A stretch of 64,000 nt of DNA from Asaia siamensis (GCF_014635085.1 NZ_BMCH01000007.1:110721-174720); one strand, 5' to 3'; counted from the stretch's first letter, positions 16,336 through 25,638 are shown. Numbers and translations are program-made. Notes: generated by a model not told the origin, from the sequence alone.

Positions 16336-17834
16336 TTTTCGGAAATCGGGCCCTGCTCATTGGCAAGCTGGCAGGTCAGCTCCGCCAGCTTCGCGCTGCC
16401 CGGATAGAATTCGAACGTCGTGCGCCAGCCCTTGATTTCAGGATTGGGCTCGACCACCACATTCTTGATGGTGCCGGTCGAGGCCTGCGGCAGAAGATGG
16501 AAAGCGGCGTTGGGCGGCAGGTTCTCGAAGGGCTTGCCGGTAAAGTCGATAACGAACATGCGGCCATCGGCATGGTCGGTCACTGCGCCGACGCGGGTGG
16601 CGCCGATACGGGCGAGATCGGTCGGCCAGGGCGTGTCCCAGCCCCAGTACATGCGGTAGGTATAGGCATATTCGTGCCCGGCCTGCATGGTCTGCTTGGG
16701 GCGCCAGAACGAGACGATATTGTCGTTCACCTCGTTGGGGGTCGGGATTTCGACCAGATCGACGGCGCCTTCGCCCCAGTCGCCGATGGGTTCGATCCAT
16801 AGTGACGGGCGCTTTTCATAATTCAGCGCCAGATCCTCGAAATCATGGAAAGAGCGGCGACGCTGCATCAGGCCAAAGCCATGCGGGCTGGCATCCTGAA
16901 ACGCCGAGAACTGCAGATCGACCGGGTTGTTGAGCGGGCGGTAAAGCTGCGCGCCCGTCCCGGTCCACATCTGCAACGCTTCGCTGTCATGAGCGCCCGG
17001 GCGCCAGTCATCGACATGATTGCGGTTATTGGCGTCGAAATAGAACATGCCCGTAAGAGCCGCCACGCCGCCTTCGGTGATGTCGGTGCGCGGATAGAAG
17101 CTCGACTGCACATCGAACACCGTAGTGGCGCCGGGGCGAATGGTGAAACGGAAAGCGCCCACGACCGAGGGGCTGTCCATCAGGGCGTGAATGACGACGG
17201 AATCGACACCGGGCTTCGGCTTTTCAAGCCAGAATTCGCGGAAGAGGGCGAATTCCTCGCCCTTCGGATCGCCCGTGCCATTGGCAAAGCCGCGTGCTGA
17301 AAGACCGTAGTTCTGGCCCTTGGCGACGGCGCGGAAATAGGAAGCGCCAAGGAATACGGCGCATTCTTCCATGACATTGGGCGTGTTGATGGCATTGCGC
17401 AGGCGCAGGCCCGAAAAGCCGAGATCGTCGGTCACGCGCAGCATCGGATCGGGATAGGTGAACATGTCGGGGTCGTAGACGATGGGCGTCGATTGCCCGT
17501 CGACAACCTCGTTCATGTTGATACGTGGGCGGTACAGAAAGCCGCGCGGGAAGAATTCGACGTCGAAGGCCAGGTTCTGCCCCCGCCACAAGGCGCGGTC
17601 TTCCTTATAGGCGATACCGCGAAACTGGTCGAAATTCATGTTGTCGATGGCGCTGGGCAGGGATTGCTGCGGCGCCTTGTAGGCCGATTTCGACAGCTTC
17701 TGCGCGATGAGGCGCACGGTGTTGTTGTCGAACGCCGTCGCCTGCGGCGCGGCGGCAGGGGCCGCCCGGGCGATCTTGCTAGCCCCCAGTATCGAGAGGC
17801 CAGCACCGATTTTTACAAGGTCGCGACGCAGCAC
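16311..17834 (-). CDS. opgG: Periplasmic glucan biosynthesis protein OpgG/OpgD (Tat-exported)
   Basis: 507 residues. A periplasmic two-domain beta-sandwich protein required with OpgH to build and branch osmoregulated glucans. The N-terminus MLRRDLVKIGAGLSILG is a twin-arginine signal, as in OpgD. The MdoG domain then starts around residue 33 (AFDNNTVRLIAQKLS) and includes FDQFRGIAYKEDRALWRG, FYPRTDITEGGVAALTGMFYFD, DWRPGAHDSEALQMWTG and the C-terminal Ig-like part (FEFYPGSAKLAELTCQL). GTG at 17834 has GGAG nine bases upstream. It overlaps opgH, so the two are translationally coupled. opgC lies 4.4 kb away on the same strand. Confidence 0.93.
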   Translation of the reverse strand: MLRRDLVKIGAGLSILGASKIARAAPAAAPQATAFDNNTVRLIAQKLSKSAYKAPQQSLPSAIDNMNFDQFRGIAYKEDRALWRGQNLAFDVEFFPRGFLYRPRINMNEVVDGQSTPIVYDPDMFTYPDPMLRVTDDLGFSGLRLRNAINTPNVMEECAVFLGASYFRAVAKGQNYGLSARGFANGTGDPKGEEFALFREFWLEKPKPGVDSVVIHALMDSPSVVGAFRFTIRPGATTVFDVQSSFYPRTDITEGGVAALTGMFYFDANNRNHVDDWRPGAHDSEALQMWTGTGAQLYRPLNNPVDLQFSAFQDASPHGFGLMQRRRSFHDFEDLALNYEKRPSLWIEPIGDWGEGAVDLVEIPTPNEVNDNIVSFWRPKQTMQAGHEYAYTYRMYWGWDTPWPTDLARIGATRVGAVTDHADGRMFVIDFTGKPFENLPPNAAFHLLPQASTGTIKNVVVEPNPEIKGWRTTFEFYPGSAKLAELTCQLANEQGPISEKWMYRWTP

Positions 17835-17969
17835 TATGACTTTCTCCAGCAGGCCCGGCCGGGAGCCGGGTGATGTCTGATTTTCCTAACGCCCATAAGT
17901 TACTTTGGGACACAGGAAAACTCGCCTGCCTTAGAAATCTGTCACGAGTGCGGCTTTCACGCATCCTTT

Positions 17970-19433
17970 TCAGGCGGGAAGCGCGGCTTTTACGCCCTTC
18001 TCACGAATGATATGGCGCAGTTCGATCACTTTTGCGTCAAGCGCCTTATGGTCGAGCTTGCGCCAACCATCGAATGCCGGAAGGGCGAAGCCTGCTTCGA
18101 AATCGTCGCTTCTGGCGATGTTCCAGGTTTCGTCGGTAAAGGTCGGCTCGATCGGCTCGAAGCTACCGCCCTGCTCGTTCTTGCCGCGCAGCATTTCAAG
18201 ATAGGCGGCCAGACCGTAGGCCACGCGATCAATCGACAGCTTGTCCTTGAGCAGGTTCTGGATCGTTGCCGTCCAGAAAACCTGAACCTTGGAGGCGCCA
18301 TCGCTGCCGATACGCAGATTCTGGTCGGCCATGGCCGGGTTGGAGAAGCGTGATATGACCGACTGCTTGTATTTTTCGAGATCTTCGCCTGGTGCCGCCT
18401 TGAGGGTCGGGATGACATCGGTATCGAGATAGGTCTCGACCAGCTTGCGCAGATCGGGATCGTTGATCGACTCATCAATGTGATCGTAGCCGAGCAGAAG
18501 GCCCGAGAAGGCCAGGAAGATATGCGATGCATTGAGCATACGGATCTTCATGAACTCATAATCGGTCACGTCATCGACCATCTGCACGCCCACTTTTTCA
18601 AGGGCGGGGCGGCCATCGGCAAACTCATCCTCAACCACCCATTGGGTGAAATCCTCGGCAACCAGCGGCAGAAGGTCGTCGAGACCGCTCTCGCGGTTCA
18701 GACGCGCGGCGATCTCGGGCGAAACCGTCGGTGTGATGCGATCGACCATGGCGTTGGGGAAGGTCGCGTTGGCTTCGATCCAGCTTGCCAACTCCGGGTC
18801 GCGGGCACGGGCAAAACCCAGGAACGCCTTGCGCGCGACATTGCCATTATGGCGCAGGTTATCGCAGGACATGATCGTGAAGGCACGGTTGCCGGCATCG
18901 CGACGACGACGCAGACCCTCGACCACATAGCCGAAAATCGTCGAAGGCGATTCCGGATTGGCGAGGTCACGCTGAACACCCTCATTCTCAAGGGCAAACT
19001 CGCCAGTATGCTCGTCGATATTATAGCCGCCTTCCGTAATCGTCATGGAGACGATCTTGATGGCGGGGTCGGAAAGAAGATCGAGTACCGCATCGGGCTT
19101 TTCCGGGGCCAGAATGTAATCGCGCAGGGCGCCGATCACACTGCGCTTGCTTTCACCTGACGGGGCGGTTTCGGTCAGGGAGAAAAGGCAATCCTGTGCC
19201 TTGAAGTCGTCGGCTTTCTTCTTCGAGCGGTCGCCCGATGTCAGGCCAACCCCGACGATGCCCCATTGCTGCTGGCCCGGCAGGCCAAGAACCTTGTTGA
19301 CGTAATAGGCTTCGTGCGCACGAAAGAAGTTCCCCACGCCGAAATGCAGGATTCCCGGCTTGATGTCCTTGAGATCATAAGACGGCGCTGCCACGCCTTC
19401 TGGCAGGTTCTGCAGAGTCTCACGGGTGATCAT
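17970..19433 (-). CDS. Mannitol 2-dehydrogenase (long-chain polyol dehydrogenase)
   Basis: 487 residues, NAD-dependent. It likely oxidises D-mannitol to D-fructose in the cytosol. The cofactor loop GVGNFFRAH is at 32-40, Asn192 lies in SCDNLRHNG, and the catalytic set Lys296-Asn301-His304 in KIRMLNASH is one position off the Lys295/Asn300/His303 known in the Pseudomonas fluorescens enzyme. Fructuronate reductases (UxuB) share this fold, but the WGIVGVGL and DEHTGEFALE segments favour mannitol dehydrogenase. GAGGG stands ten bases before the ATG at 19433. Mannitol/fructose conversion is a typical acetic acid bacterial trait. It is a monocistronic gene between opgG and the FUSC gene. Confidence 0.9.
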   Translation of the reverse strand: MITRETLQNLPEGVAAPSYDLKDIKPGILHFGVGNFFRAHEAYYVNKVLGLPGQQQWGIVGVGLTSGDRSKKKADDFKAQDCLFSLTETAPSGESKRSVIGALRDYILAPEKPDAVLDLLSDPAIKIVSMTITEGGYNIDEHTGEFALENEGVQRDLANPESPSTIFGYVVEGLRRRRDAGNRAFTIMSCDNLRHNGNVARKAFLGFARARDPELASWIEANATFPNAMVDRITPTVSPEIAARLNRESGLDDLLPLVAEDFTQWVVEDEFADGRPALEKVGVQMVDDVTDYEFMKIRMLNASHIFLAFSGLLLGYDHIDESINDPDLRKLVETYLDTDVIPTLKAAPGEDLEKYKQSVISRFSNPAMADQNLRIGSDGASKVQVFWTATIQNLLKDKLSIDRVAYGLAAYLEMLRGKNEQGGSFEPIEPTFTDETWNIARSDDFEAGFALPAFDGWRKLDHKALDAKVIELRHIIREKGVKAALPA

Positions 19434-19601
19434 TAGCTTAAATCCCTCTTCGTTTTTTATACAGGTTGCCGTTCCCGGGCGGGGCAGAGTGACCTGATCG
19501 GCTGCCCCACGTCAAAAATGGTGCGTCGCCTTTTATGGGCGCATTACGTTCGGATAAACGCCTCAGGCCGTTCACAAGTTCATCGCCGGCCCGCGCCGAC
19601 G

Positions 19602-20657
19602 CTATTTTCCGATCATGTCCCGCAGGTCCTTGGCCCGGCTTTCCGGTGTGCTCATCAGCACATCCGTCGCACGACGCAGATCCTGCCGAAGCAGTGCGAT
19701 AACAAAATGCATTTCCGGCAGGGCATCCTGCCCGAGTGTCGGCAGGGCACTCAGCACGTCTTCACGTCCGGGGCGATAAGGCTTTTCATGTGCCTTGCCG
19801 GCAGCATGGATCTCGCAGCGCCGGGCAAGCGAGCGATAGGCATGGCTGAGGCCGGTATGAAGTCCCGCCACGCCCGAAAATCCGCCCCTGTCCTTGCCGG
19901 CATTGATGGCGCGCGCCACCAGCATGGTATCGCTCAGCATCCGCCGCATCAGGGCCGGCAGCACGGTCAAGATAGGGTGACGCTTTTCGAGCAGGCCCCA
20001 GTTTTCGCGATAGGCCTCTGCCACGCATTCGTTGATGACAAGCAGATTGCGCGCGCAGTGGTCGTTACGGCTTTCAAGCTCGCTCCACATCTCTTCACGC
20101 CTGAGAGCGGCCTGTAGCAGCTCATCCATCTCGCGAAACATGCGCCCTGCGGTCAGGAAGCCACGACGCCGTGCACTCGCATGGAGTACGACAAACGACA
20201 CCACCAGCGAGACGATGACACCCAGGAAAATGGCAGTCAGTCGCTCTGTCAGCGGCCAGTAGGGGTTGCTGCCACGAGAAGGCAGCAGATAGACGATCAT
20301 GAGCGTCACCCCGGCAAAGCGCAGAGAGGGCCTGACAGCGGCCATATACGCCAGGGGCAGGAGGGCAACGCAGAAAATCGGCCAGTAAAGGCCGAAGACC
20401 AGCCGTGCGGTTATGGCCAGCGTGCCCACAACCGCGCCGAGCAGCGTGCCGATGATCTGGTCACGTGCCGTCGAAAAAGTCTGGTCGATGCTCGATTGTG
20501 TGACGATCAGCGCCGTGATCAACGCCCAGATCGTTTCATCCAGCCCGGTGGCCTCGCCAATGATCCAGCAGAGCGCGACCGCAACGAGTGTGCGGACCAT
20601 CTGGCGCCAGGGTGCTTCTCCGTCTTCACGGGCCCTGAACAGCGAGGCGAAAGGCAT
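19602..20657 (-). CDS. FUSC family inner-membrane protein
   Basis: 351 residues. The first half contains about five to six transmembrane helices, with the FUSC-type signatures WRQMVRTLVAVALCWIIG, WALITALIVTQSSIDQTF, ARDQIIGTLLGAVVGT and FAGVTLMIVYL. The second half (from about 165) is a soluble, Arg/Glu-rich helical domain. The family includes AaeB-like aromatic acid exporters and YccS-like proteins of unclear function; a transport role is inference. Its start is only 3 bases from the degP-like stop, so it is probably co-transcribed downstream of that protease. Confidence 0.8.
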   Translation of the reverse strand: MPFASLFRAREDGEAPWRQMVRTLVAVALCWIIGEATGLDETIWALITALIVTQSSIDQTFSTARDQIIGTLLGAVVGTLAITARLVFGLYWPIFCVALLPLAYMAAVRPSLRFAGVTLMIVYLLPSRGSNPYWPLTERLTAIFLGVIVSLVVSFVVLHASARRRGFLTAGRMFREMDELLQAALRREEMWSELESRNDHCARNLLVINECVAEAYRENWGLLEKRHPILTVLPALMRRMLSDTMLVARAINAGKDRGGFSGVAGLHTGLSHAYRSLARRCEIHAAGKAHEKPYRPGREDVLSALPTLGQDALPEMHFVIALLRQDLRRATDVLMSTPESRAKDLRDMIGK

Positions 20658-20660
20658 GGG

Positions 20661-22205
20661 TCACTCCCCGGAGAGTGGCAACGGCACCCAGCGCAATCCG
20701 TCCTGCCCCTGAACAAGCAGCAGGATCGTATGTTTTTTCTGCTGGCGCGCCCGTGCCAGTTCTTTCGAGAGGGCATCGGGCGAGTTGACGCCTACCTGCT
20801 GCACCTCTGTCACCACGTCGCCCGGCTGCAGGCCGCGCGTATCGGCCGTGCCGTCGCGCGTGACATCGGTCACCACCACACCGCGCTGTGAGTCGGAGAG
20901 ATTGTATTTGGCGCGGGTGTCATCGTCGATTGCGGCAAACGTCACGCCCAGATCGACAAGGGCGAGCTTGCTCGGTCCCTTGGTCTTGGCGTCTGTCGGC
21001 GGCATGTCGGGCGCTTCGGGCGAGGCCTTGATGGTCAGGGTCGCATCCAAGGTCTTGCCCTTGCGCCAGATACCGAACACCGCCTTGGTGCCGGGTGTGA
21101 TCTCGGCCACCAGTCGCGGCAGGGCGTGGCCGTCGATTGGTTTGCCATCGAGCGAGGTGATGACATCGCCCGTCTGAAGTTTGGCGGCTGCGGCTGGCCC
21201 CTTGGGATCGACGCCTGCGATCATGGCCCCTTTTTCAGGCTTGAGACCAATGCTGTCAGCAATTTCATGCGTGACATCCTGCACCCGCACCCCGACCCAG
21301 CCACGCGACACATGGCCGTCACGACGCAGCTGGTCGATCACGCCCTTTGCATCATTGGCCGGAATGGCAAAGCCGATACCGATGGAGCCGCCGCTCGAGC
21401 TGTAGATGGCCGTATTGATGCCGATGACCTGGCCATCGAGATCGAAAAGCGGACCGCCCGAATTGCCGCGGTTGATGGAGGCATCGGTCTGGATATAGTC
21501 GTCATACAGGCCGTGATTGATGTCGCGCCCGCGTGACGACACGATACCGCTCGTGACCGTGCCAGACAGCCCGAACGGATTGCCGATAGCCAGCACGCGA
21601 TCGCCCACGCGTGCCTTGTCGCTATCGCCGAAGGAGACGGTGGGAAAGGGCGTCTTGCTCTCGATCTTGATCACACCGAGATCGGTGCGGCTGTCACGAC
21701 CGATGATCTTGGCGGGCAGTACTGTGCCATCCTGCAGTGTGACCGATACCTTGTCGGCATCCTTGATGACGTGATTATTGGTCACGATGTAGCCATCGGG
21801 CGAGATGATGAAGCCCGAGCCCAGTGCCTGCATCTTGCGCGGCGGGTCCGACGGGGTCGGCGCATGATTCATGTAGTCGTGAAAGAATTTCTCCATCGGC
21901 GAGCCGGGGGGAAATTGCGGTACCTGCGGGCCGTCATCGGGGCTCGCATCCGGACCGTCATCATCGTCTTCATCCTCGCCCGGCTTCAGCGTGGCCGAGA
22001 TCGAGATATTCACGACAGCGGGCAGCAGACGGGCGGCAAGGTCGGCCAGCGAATCTGGCGCCGCGTGGACGCTGCGCGCTGTGGCAGCGCCATCGCCCGG
22101 GACCGCCGCCGGTGTGACGGGAGGGGCGGCGGGCTGGGCGAGAACGGAAGAGCTGGCGGAGACCCAGCCACCCATCAGGGCAGCGAGAACGAGGCGATGT
22201 TTCAT
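20661..22205 (-). CDS. Do-like periplasmic serine protease (DegP/HtrA family)
   Basis: 514 residues. A signal peptide ends at about residue 23 (VLA). The trypsin-like domain has His145 (TNNHVI), Asp175 (TDLGVIKI) and Ser249 (RGNSGGPL), followed by two PDZ domains (about 305-395 and 420-505; the second has GDVVTEVQQVGVNSPDAL). It degrades or refolds misfolded envelope proteins. Residues 78-92 form an unusually acidic run (Asp/Glu-rich). The FUSC membrane protein follows immediately. opgC lies upstream with 19 bases between, so opgC, the protease and the FUSC gene may form one transcript. Confidence 0.93.
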   Translation of the reverse strand: MKHRLVLAALMGGWVSASSSVLAQPAAPPVTPAAVPGDGAATARSVHAAPDSLADLAARLLPAVVNISISATLKPGEDEDDDDGPDASPDDGPQVPQFPPGSPMEKFFHDYMNHAPTPSDPPRKMQALGSGFIISPDGYIVTNNHVIKDADKVSVTLQDGTVLPAKIIGRDSRTDLGVIKIESKTPFPTVSFGDSDKARVGDRVLAIGNPFGLSGTVTSGIVSSRGRDINHGLYDDYIQTDASINRGNSGGPLFDLDGQVIGINTAIYSSSGGSIGIGFAIPANDAKGVIDQLRRDGHVSRGWVGVRVQDVTHEIADSIGLKPEKGAMIAGVDPKGPAAAAKLQTGDVITSLDGKPIDGHALPRLVAEITPGTKAVFGIWRKGKTLDATLTIKASPEAPDMPPTDAKTKGPSKLALVDLGVTFAAIDDDTRAKYNLSDSQRGVVVTDVTRDGTADTRGLQPGDVVTEVQQVGVNSPDALSKELARARQQKKHTILLLVQGQDGLRWVPLPLSGE

Positions 22206-22224
22206 GGTCTTACGCTAACGCAAA

Positions 22225-23424
22225 TCAGGGGTTTGCGTCACCTATCTCTGCGTCACGATCTTTCTTCTCTTCCTCTCTGGCTTCCTTTCGCGTCTCACCG
22301 GCCATGAGGGCGGCCTGGCGGCGATGGCGGTCAAGCCAGACGGCCACGCCGTAAACACCGGCCAGACCCAGCACATTGACCAGGATCTGGATGACCCAGC
22401 CGTCGCCGAAGCTGTTCATGACCAGTCGTGCGAAGAGGTCGAGAATCGTGCCGAAGCTGAAGACCTCGAGAGAATGGCGACCCAGTAATGCCAGACCCTG
22501 CCCTATCCGCGTTTCTGAGAGCTTCGTCGCCGTGAGTGAAGACTGAACGAGCAGCAGAATGGCCATGGCGTCGACCCAGCGCCAGATGGCGAGGTCTGAT
22601 TTGTCGGCCTGCGGCACATCCGCAAGCGGCCTCAGGCTTGGCAGGTTCCAGCTCTCATAGGGAAAGCATTCCAGCGCGCCGAAAAGCAGATAGGCGCCCG
22701 CAATGAGCTTTGCCCAGAGCGGACCGGGCAGATTGCCGTCACGCTTGCCTGCCACAATCGCGGCCAGCATCCCCAGCGTGAAAATGAGCTGCCAGGCAAA
22801 CGGGTTGAAATACCACCCATCCGGATCGAGCCAGTTCGGCAGATTGAGCGTGGGGTCGCTGTTGATCAGCCCCCACAGGGCGAAACTCGCCGCAGCCAGA
22901 AGCCAAGGCGAGATCTTCCAGAGAAAGACCAGCAGCGGAAAGCCGAGCAGCAGCACGATATAGAGCGGCAGGATGTTCAGATTATTCGGCAGGGCCTGCA
23001 GAGACAGGACACGCCAGATCCATTCATGCCCATGGGCGAGTTCGGGTTCGAGAAAATCGACCGGAACAGGAGAATAGTGGCGCCATTGCCTGATGGTGAG
23101 TACCGAGACGAGCAGCATGACCATCTGGAACAGATAGAGGCGCCAGCATCGCCGCACGATCCGCTCGATGCCCATCAGCCAGCCACCTGTTGGCGGGCCG
23201 CGCAGGATCAGCCGCCCGTAAGCCAGCCATGAGGCGTATCCGGCCAGCAGCACGAAGATCTCGGCGGCATCGGCAAAACCGAAATTGCGCAGGGTAAAGC
23301 GGTTGAGCACATCCTGCGGGGCGTGATCGGCCAGCATCATCAGCAGCGCGATGCCACGCAGCGCGTCGATACGATGGTCGCGCTTCTTGCGTTTGCGGGC
23401 GGAGTCGGTCTTGGCCTCGCTCAT
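22225..23424 (-). CDS. opgC: OpgC protein (acyltransferase-like, osmoregulated glucan modification)
   Basis: About 399 residues and ten transmembrane segments. The N-terminus RDHRIDALRGIALLMMLADHAP is the OpgC (PF10129) signature; members add succinyl groups to periplasmic glucans. Conserved FGFADAAEIFVLLAGYASWLAYG and the C-terminal LALLGRHSLEVFSFGTILDLF also fit. The frame extends to 23484; ATG at 23424 has an AGGA at the right distance, and the upstream Gly/Pro-rich stretch looks non-coding. The C-terminus is a long charged tail. With opgG and opgH 5 kb away, the complete glucan synthesis and substitution set is present. Confidence 0.88.
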   Translation of the reverse strand: MSEAKTDSARKRKKRDHRIDALRGIALLMMLADHAPQDVLNRFTLRNFGFADAAEIFVLLAGYASWLAYGRLILRGPPTGGWLMGIERIVRRCWRLYLFQMVMLLVSVLTIRQWRHYSPVPVDFLEPELAHGHEWIWRVLSLQALPNNLNILPLYIVLLLGFPLLVFLWKISPWLLAAASFALWGLINSDPTLNLPNWLDPDGWYFNPFAWQLIFTLGMLAAIVAGKRDGNLPGPLWAKLIAGAYLLFGALECFPYESWNLPSLRPLADVPQADKSDLAIWRWVDAMAILLLVQSSLTATKLSETRIGQGLALLGRHSLEVFSFGTILDLFARLVMNSFGDGWVIQILVNVLGLAGVYGVAVWLDRHRRQAALMAGETRKEAREEEKKDRDAEIGDANP

Positions 23425-23566
23425 TCCTGTCCTGCTCTCCTGCCCGGTCGGTCCGGGGGCGGTGCCCCGGCTTTGCCTGCTCATACGCGCAGATGCTTGC
23501 GCGATCCACTTCCCGCCATGCTAAACGAAAAGGCATGGGGTACGGCCCCGTCGCCAGAGGACAAAC

Positions 23567-24712
23567 ATGACCGATTTTGAAAAACCCGCCAATGAAGCCG
23601 ACCAGCGCAGGATTCTCGAGACCCTGCGTCTTGTCAAAGACGAGGCAGGCACATCGAATGTTCTGAGCTTTGCGTCGCTCGAAGGGATCGCCCTGCGTGA
23701 CGGTCACGCCCATGTGTCGCTTGCGACATCGCGTGAGGATGCCGCCCGTATCGAGCCAATGCGTTCCCGTGTCGAGGCGGCTCTTGCCAGTCTGCCCGGC
23801 ATTACCCGTGCTACCATCATTCTGACCGCGCATCGCGCCCCGGGCAAGGCAGCGCCCCAACCCCAGGGGCATCGCCCCTTCCAGCTCGAACAGCCCGCCA
23901 ACAGCCCCGGTCATCCTCAGCCGACGCGTCCGGACGGCAAGGCCCTGCCGCAGGTGCGTGCCATCATTGCCGTGGCCTCCGGCAAGGGCGGTGTCGGCAA
24001 ATCGACCACTGCCGTCAATCTGGCGGCGGGGCTTGCCAAGCTCGGTCTGCGCACCGGCATGCTGGATGCCGATATCTATGGTCCCTCCCTGCCGCGTATG
24101 CTTGGCCATTCTGCCAAACCGGCGCTTGAAAATGGCAAGATCATTCCTGTCGAGGCCTGGGGCATGCATGCCATGTCGATCGGCTTCCTGGTGGACGAGC
24201 AGCAGGCCATGATCTGGCGTGGTCCCATGGTGATGGGCGCCATTGGCCAGTTTCTCGCCGATGTGGCCTGGCCCGCTCTTGATGTGCTGGTGATCGACAT
24301 GCCGCCCGGTACGGGCGATGCGCAGCTGACCATCGCGCAGAAGCTCAGCCTGCGCGGTGCCGTGATTGTCTCGACCCCGCAGGATATTGCCCTGCTTGAT
24401 GCCCGTCGCGGCCTGACCATGTTCGAGCGCATGAACGTGCCGCTTCTCGGTGTGGTCGAGAACATGTCCTATTTCTGCTGCCCGAACTGCAACCACCGTA
24501 CCGAGCTATTCGGCCATGGCGGTGCGCGTGAGGAAGCCGAGAAAGCTAATGTGCCGTTCCTTGGGGAGATTCCTCTTCTGGCCGATATCCGCATGAGCGC
24601 CGATGCGGGTACGCCAATCATTCTCTCAGCCCCGGAAAGCGAGGCGGCGCAGGCCTATACCCGTCTTGCCCGCGCGGTTGCCGACAGTCTGCGTCTGGAA
24701 CCCGGCGCATGA
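23567..24712 (+). CDS. mrp: Iron-sulfur cluster carrier ATPase Mrp/ApbC
   Basis: 381 residues. A cytosolic P-loop NTPase that carries and delivers [4Fe-4S] clusters. The N-terminal FeS-assembly (DUF59/MIP18) domain covers 12-88. A Pro/Gln-rich linker (92-125) leads to the deviant Walker A ASGKGGVGKS at 137-146, then DADIYGPSLPRML, DMPPGTGDAQLT and the cluster-binding CPNC (about residues 306-309) in ENMSYFCCPNCNHRTELFG. Divergent from opgC. A 56-codon lipoprotein gene overlaps its stop by ATGA. Confidence 0.95.
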   Translation: MTDFEKPANEADQRRILETLRLVKDEAGTSNVLSFASLEGIALRDGHAHVSLATSREDAARIEPMRSRVEAALASLPGITRATIILTAHRAPGKAAPQPQGHRPFQLEQPANSPGHPQPTRPDGKALPQVRAIIAVASGKGGVGKSTTAVNLAAGLAKLGLRTGMLDADIYGPSLPRMLGHSAKPALENGKIIPVEAWGMHAMSIGFLVDEQQAMIWRGPMVMGAIGQFLADVAWPALDVLVIDMPPGTGDAQLTIAQKLSLRGAVIVSTPQDIALLDARRGLTMFERMNVPLLGVVENMSYFCCPNCNHRTELFGHGGAREEAEKANVPFLGEIPLLADIRMSADAGTPIILSAPESEAAQAYTRLARAVADSLRLEPGA

Positions 24713-24879
24713 CACGTCTGGCTGTGGTGCTTCTGGTCGCAGGTGCGGGTCTTTGCGGTTGCGGCCCGCAGAGGGTGGCGCATCATGGCTATGCCGCCGA
24801 TGGCTATGGGGTGATCGACAACTCACCCCATCTGCCGCCGCCGGATACACTGTGGAAACCGGTATCGACAGCGCCCTGA
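24709..24879 (+). CDS. Tiny predicted lipoprotein coupled to mrp
   Basis: 56 residues, below the usual size cut-off. The start ATG overlaps the mrp stop as ATGA, which implies translational coupling. The N-terminus MTRLAVVLLVAGAGLCGCG is a lipoprotein signal with lipidation expected at Cys18 (L-C-G-C box). The mature part is short, Gly/Tyr/His- and Pro-rich (GYAADGYGVIDNS, then HLPPPDTLWKP). I do not recognise a family. Small entericidin-like or YgdI-like lipoproteins have similar size, but sequence identity cannot be claimed. Confidence 0.6.
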   Translation: MTRLAVVLLVAGAGLCGCGPQRVAHHGYAADGYGVIDNSPHLPPPDTLWKPVSTAP

Positions 24880-24885
24880 GAGACA

Positions 24886-24997
24886 GGCGGGGCGCTGCCC
24901 CGCCCCCCGCCAAAGGACAGTCGTCCTTTGGAAACCTGACTGATCAAAGCAGGGATCGAAGGGGCAAGCCCCTTCGCGGGTTCAGGGCAGAGCCCTG
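24886..24997. repeat. Intergenic multi-hairpin element (copy 3, cleanest)
   Basis: Four perfect palindromes in series: GGCGGGGC-GCT-GCCCCGCC (24886-24904), CCAAAGGAC-AGTC-GTCCTTTGG (24910-24931), GAAGGGGC-AA-GCCCCTTC (24958-24975) and CAGGGC-AGA-GCCCTG (24983-24997). A spacer reading GAAACCTGACTGATCAAAGC joins the second and third. It sits between convergent genes 6 bases after the tiny lipoprotein and 8 before the next stop, so it may serve termination or mRNA stability. Confidence 0.8.
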
Positions 24998-25005
24998 AGG
25001 ACCCT

Positions 25006-25638
25006 TTATTTGCCCGCAGGCTTCGTCTGGGTGCCCTGATCTTCCGTCACAGAGACGTCGCCGTTTACTGTGCGGTTGAGCACCGAGAACGAAACGGCGT
25101 CCATGGTCGTCACATCGACTTCATCGCCCATCTTCAGCGAAGAAAGAAGCGGCAGCAGAGCCTTCTGGTCGATGGTTGCCGTGCGGGTGACATCGGCATG
25201 ATCGATGAACGTCACCTTATGGGCGGCAGCATCGACAGCAAGGATGCGCACGCGCTGACGCTGGAATGAAATCAGCATGCCGTGCGGATGACGCTTTGCG
25301 TATCCCTTGGCCGATGAGACCGTCGATTCAGGCAGGGGTGAGTCGGGTCGGGCGATATCAGCGGCCATTGTCTGGAAGAACTGCATGCTGATGCGGTCGC
25401 CCGCTTCCAGATGGGGCAGATCCTTGGCGCCTTTGGGGATCGTGACGTTCAGCAATCCACCCTTCTTGTCGCGAAGCAGGATGGTGCGTGTCTCATGATC
25501 CACGCTCTCTACGGTTGCGACCATTTTCTGATTGCCCGTGATGACAGCCTGAGCCGCGGCGTAGGGCGCCGTGACTGTCAGAGCGGGAGCCGACAGAAGA
25601 AGGGCAGTCAGTGCAGGGCGCAGAAAATGACGGGTCAT
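25006..25638 (-). CDS. Secreted protein of unknown function
   Basis: About 210 residues. The ATG at 25638 (third of three nearby Met codons) has GAGGA eight bases before it and opens a signal peptide, with cleavage near AAAQA (about residue 30). The mature protein has two similar beta-rich halves: VATVESVDHETRTILLRDKKGGLLNVTI and VRILAVDAAAHKVTFIDHADVTRTATI. Each looks like a small oligonucleotide-binding-like or DUF-type barrel that reads x-V-D-x-x-x-x-x-V/I-x-L/F. No catalytic motif is visible, and I cannot name the family. Confidence 0.65.
   Translation of the reverse strand: MTRHFLRPALTALLLSAPALTVTAPYAAAQAVITGNQKMVATVESVDHETRTILLRDKKGGLLNVTIPKGAKDLPHLEAGDRISMQFFQTMAADIARPDSPLPESTVSSAKGYAKRHPHGMLISFQRQRVRILAVDAAAHKVTFIDHADVTRTATIDQKALLPLLSSLKMGDEVDVTTMDAVSFSVLNRTVNGDVSVTEDQGTQTKPAGK

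Noticed and set aside
19513..19545. Intrinsic terminator for the FUSC gene on the minus strand
   Set aside because: A T-run is present, but the stem has two mismatches close to the loop and is weak.
23024..24496. 490-codon open frame on the minus strand across opgC and mrp
   Set aside because: Long only because of GC-rich codon bias. It is antisense to the whole of mrp and shares DNA with opgC in another frame; the sequence is His/Arg/Gly-rich shadow.
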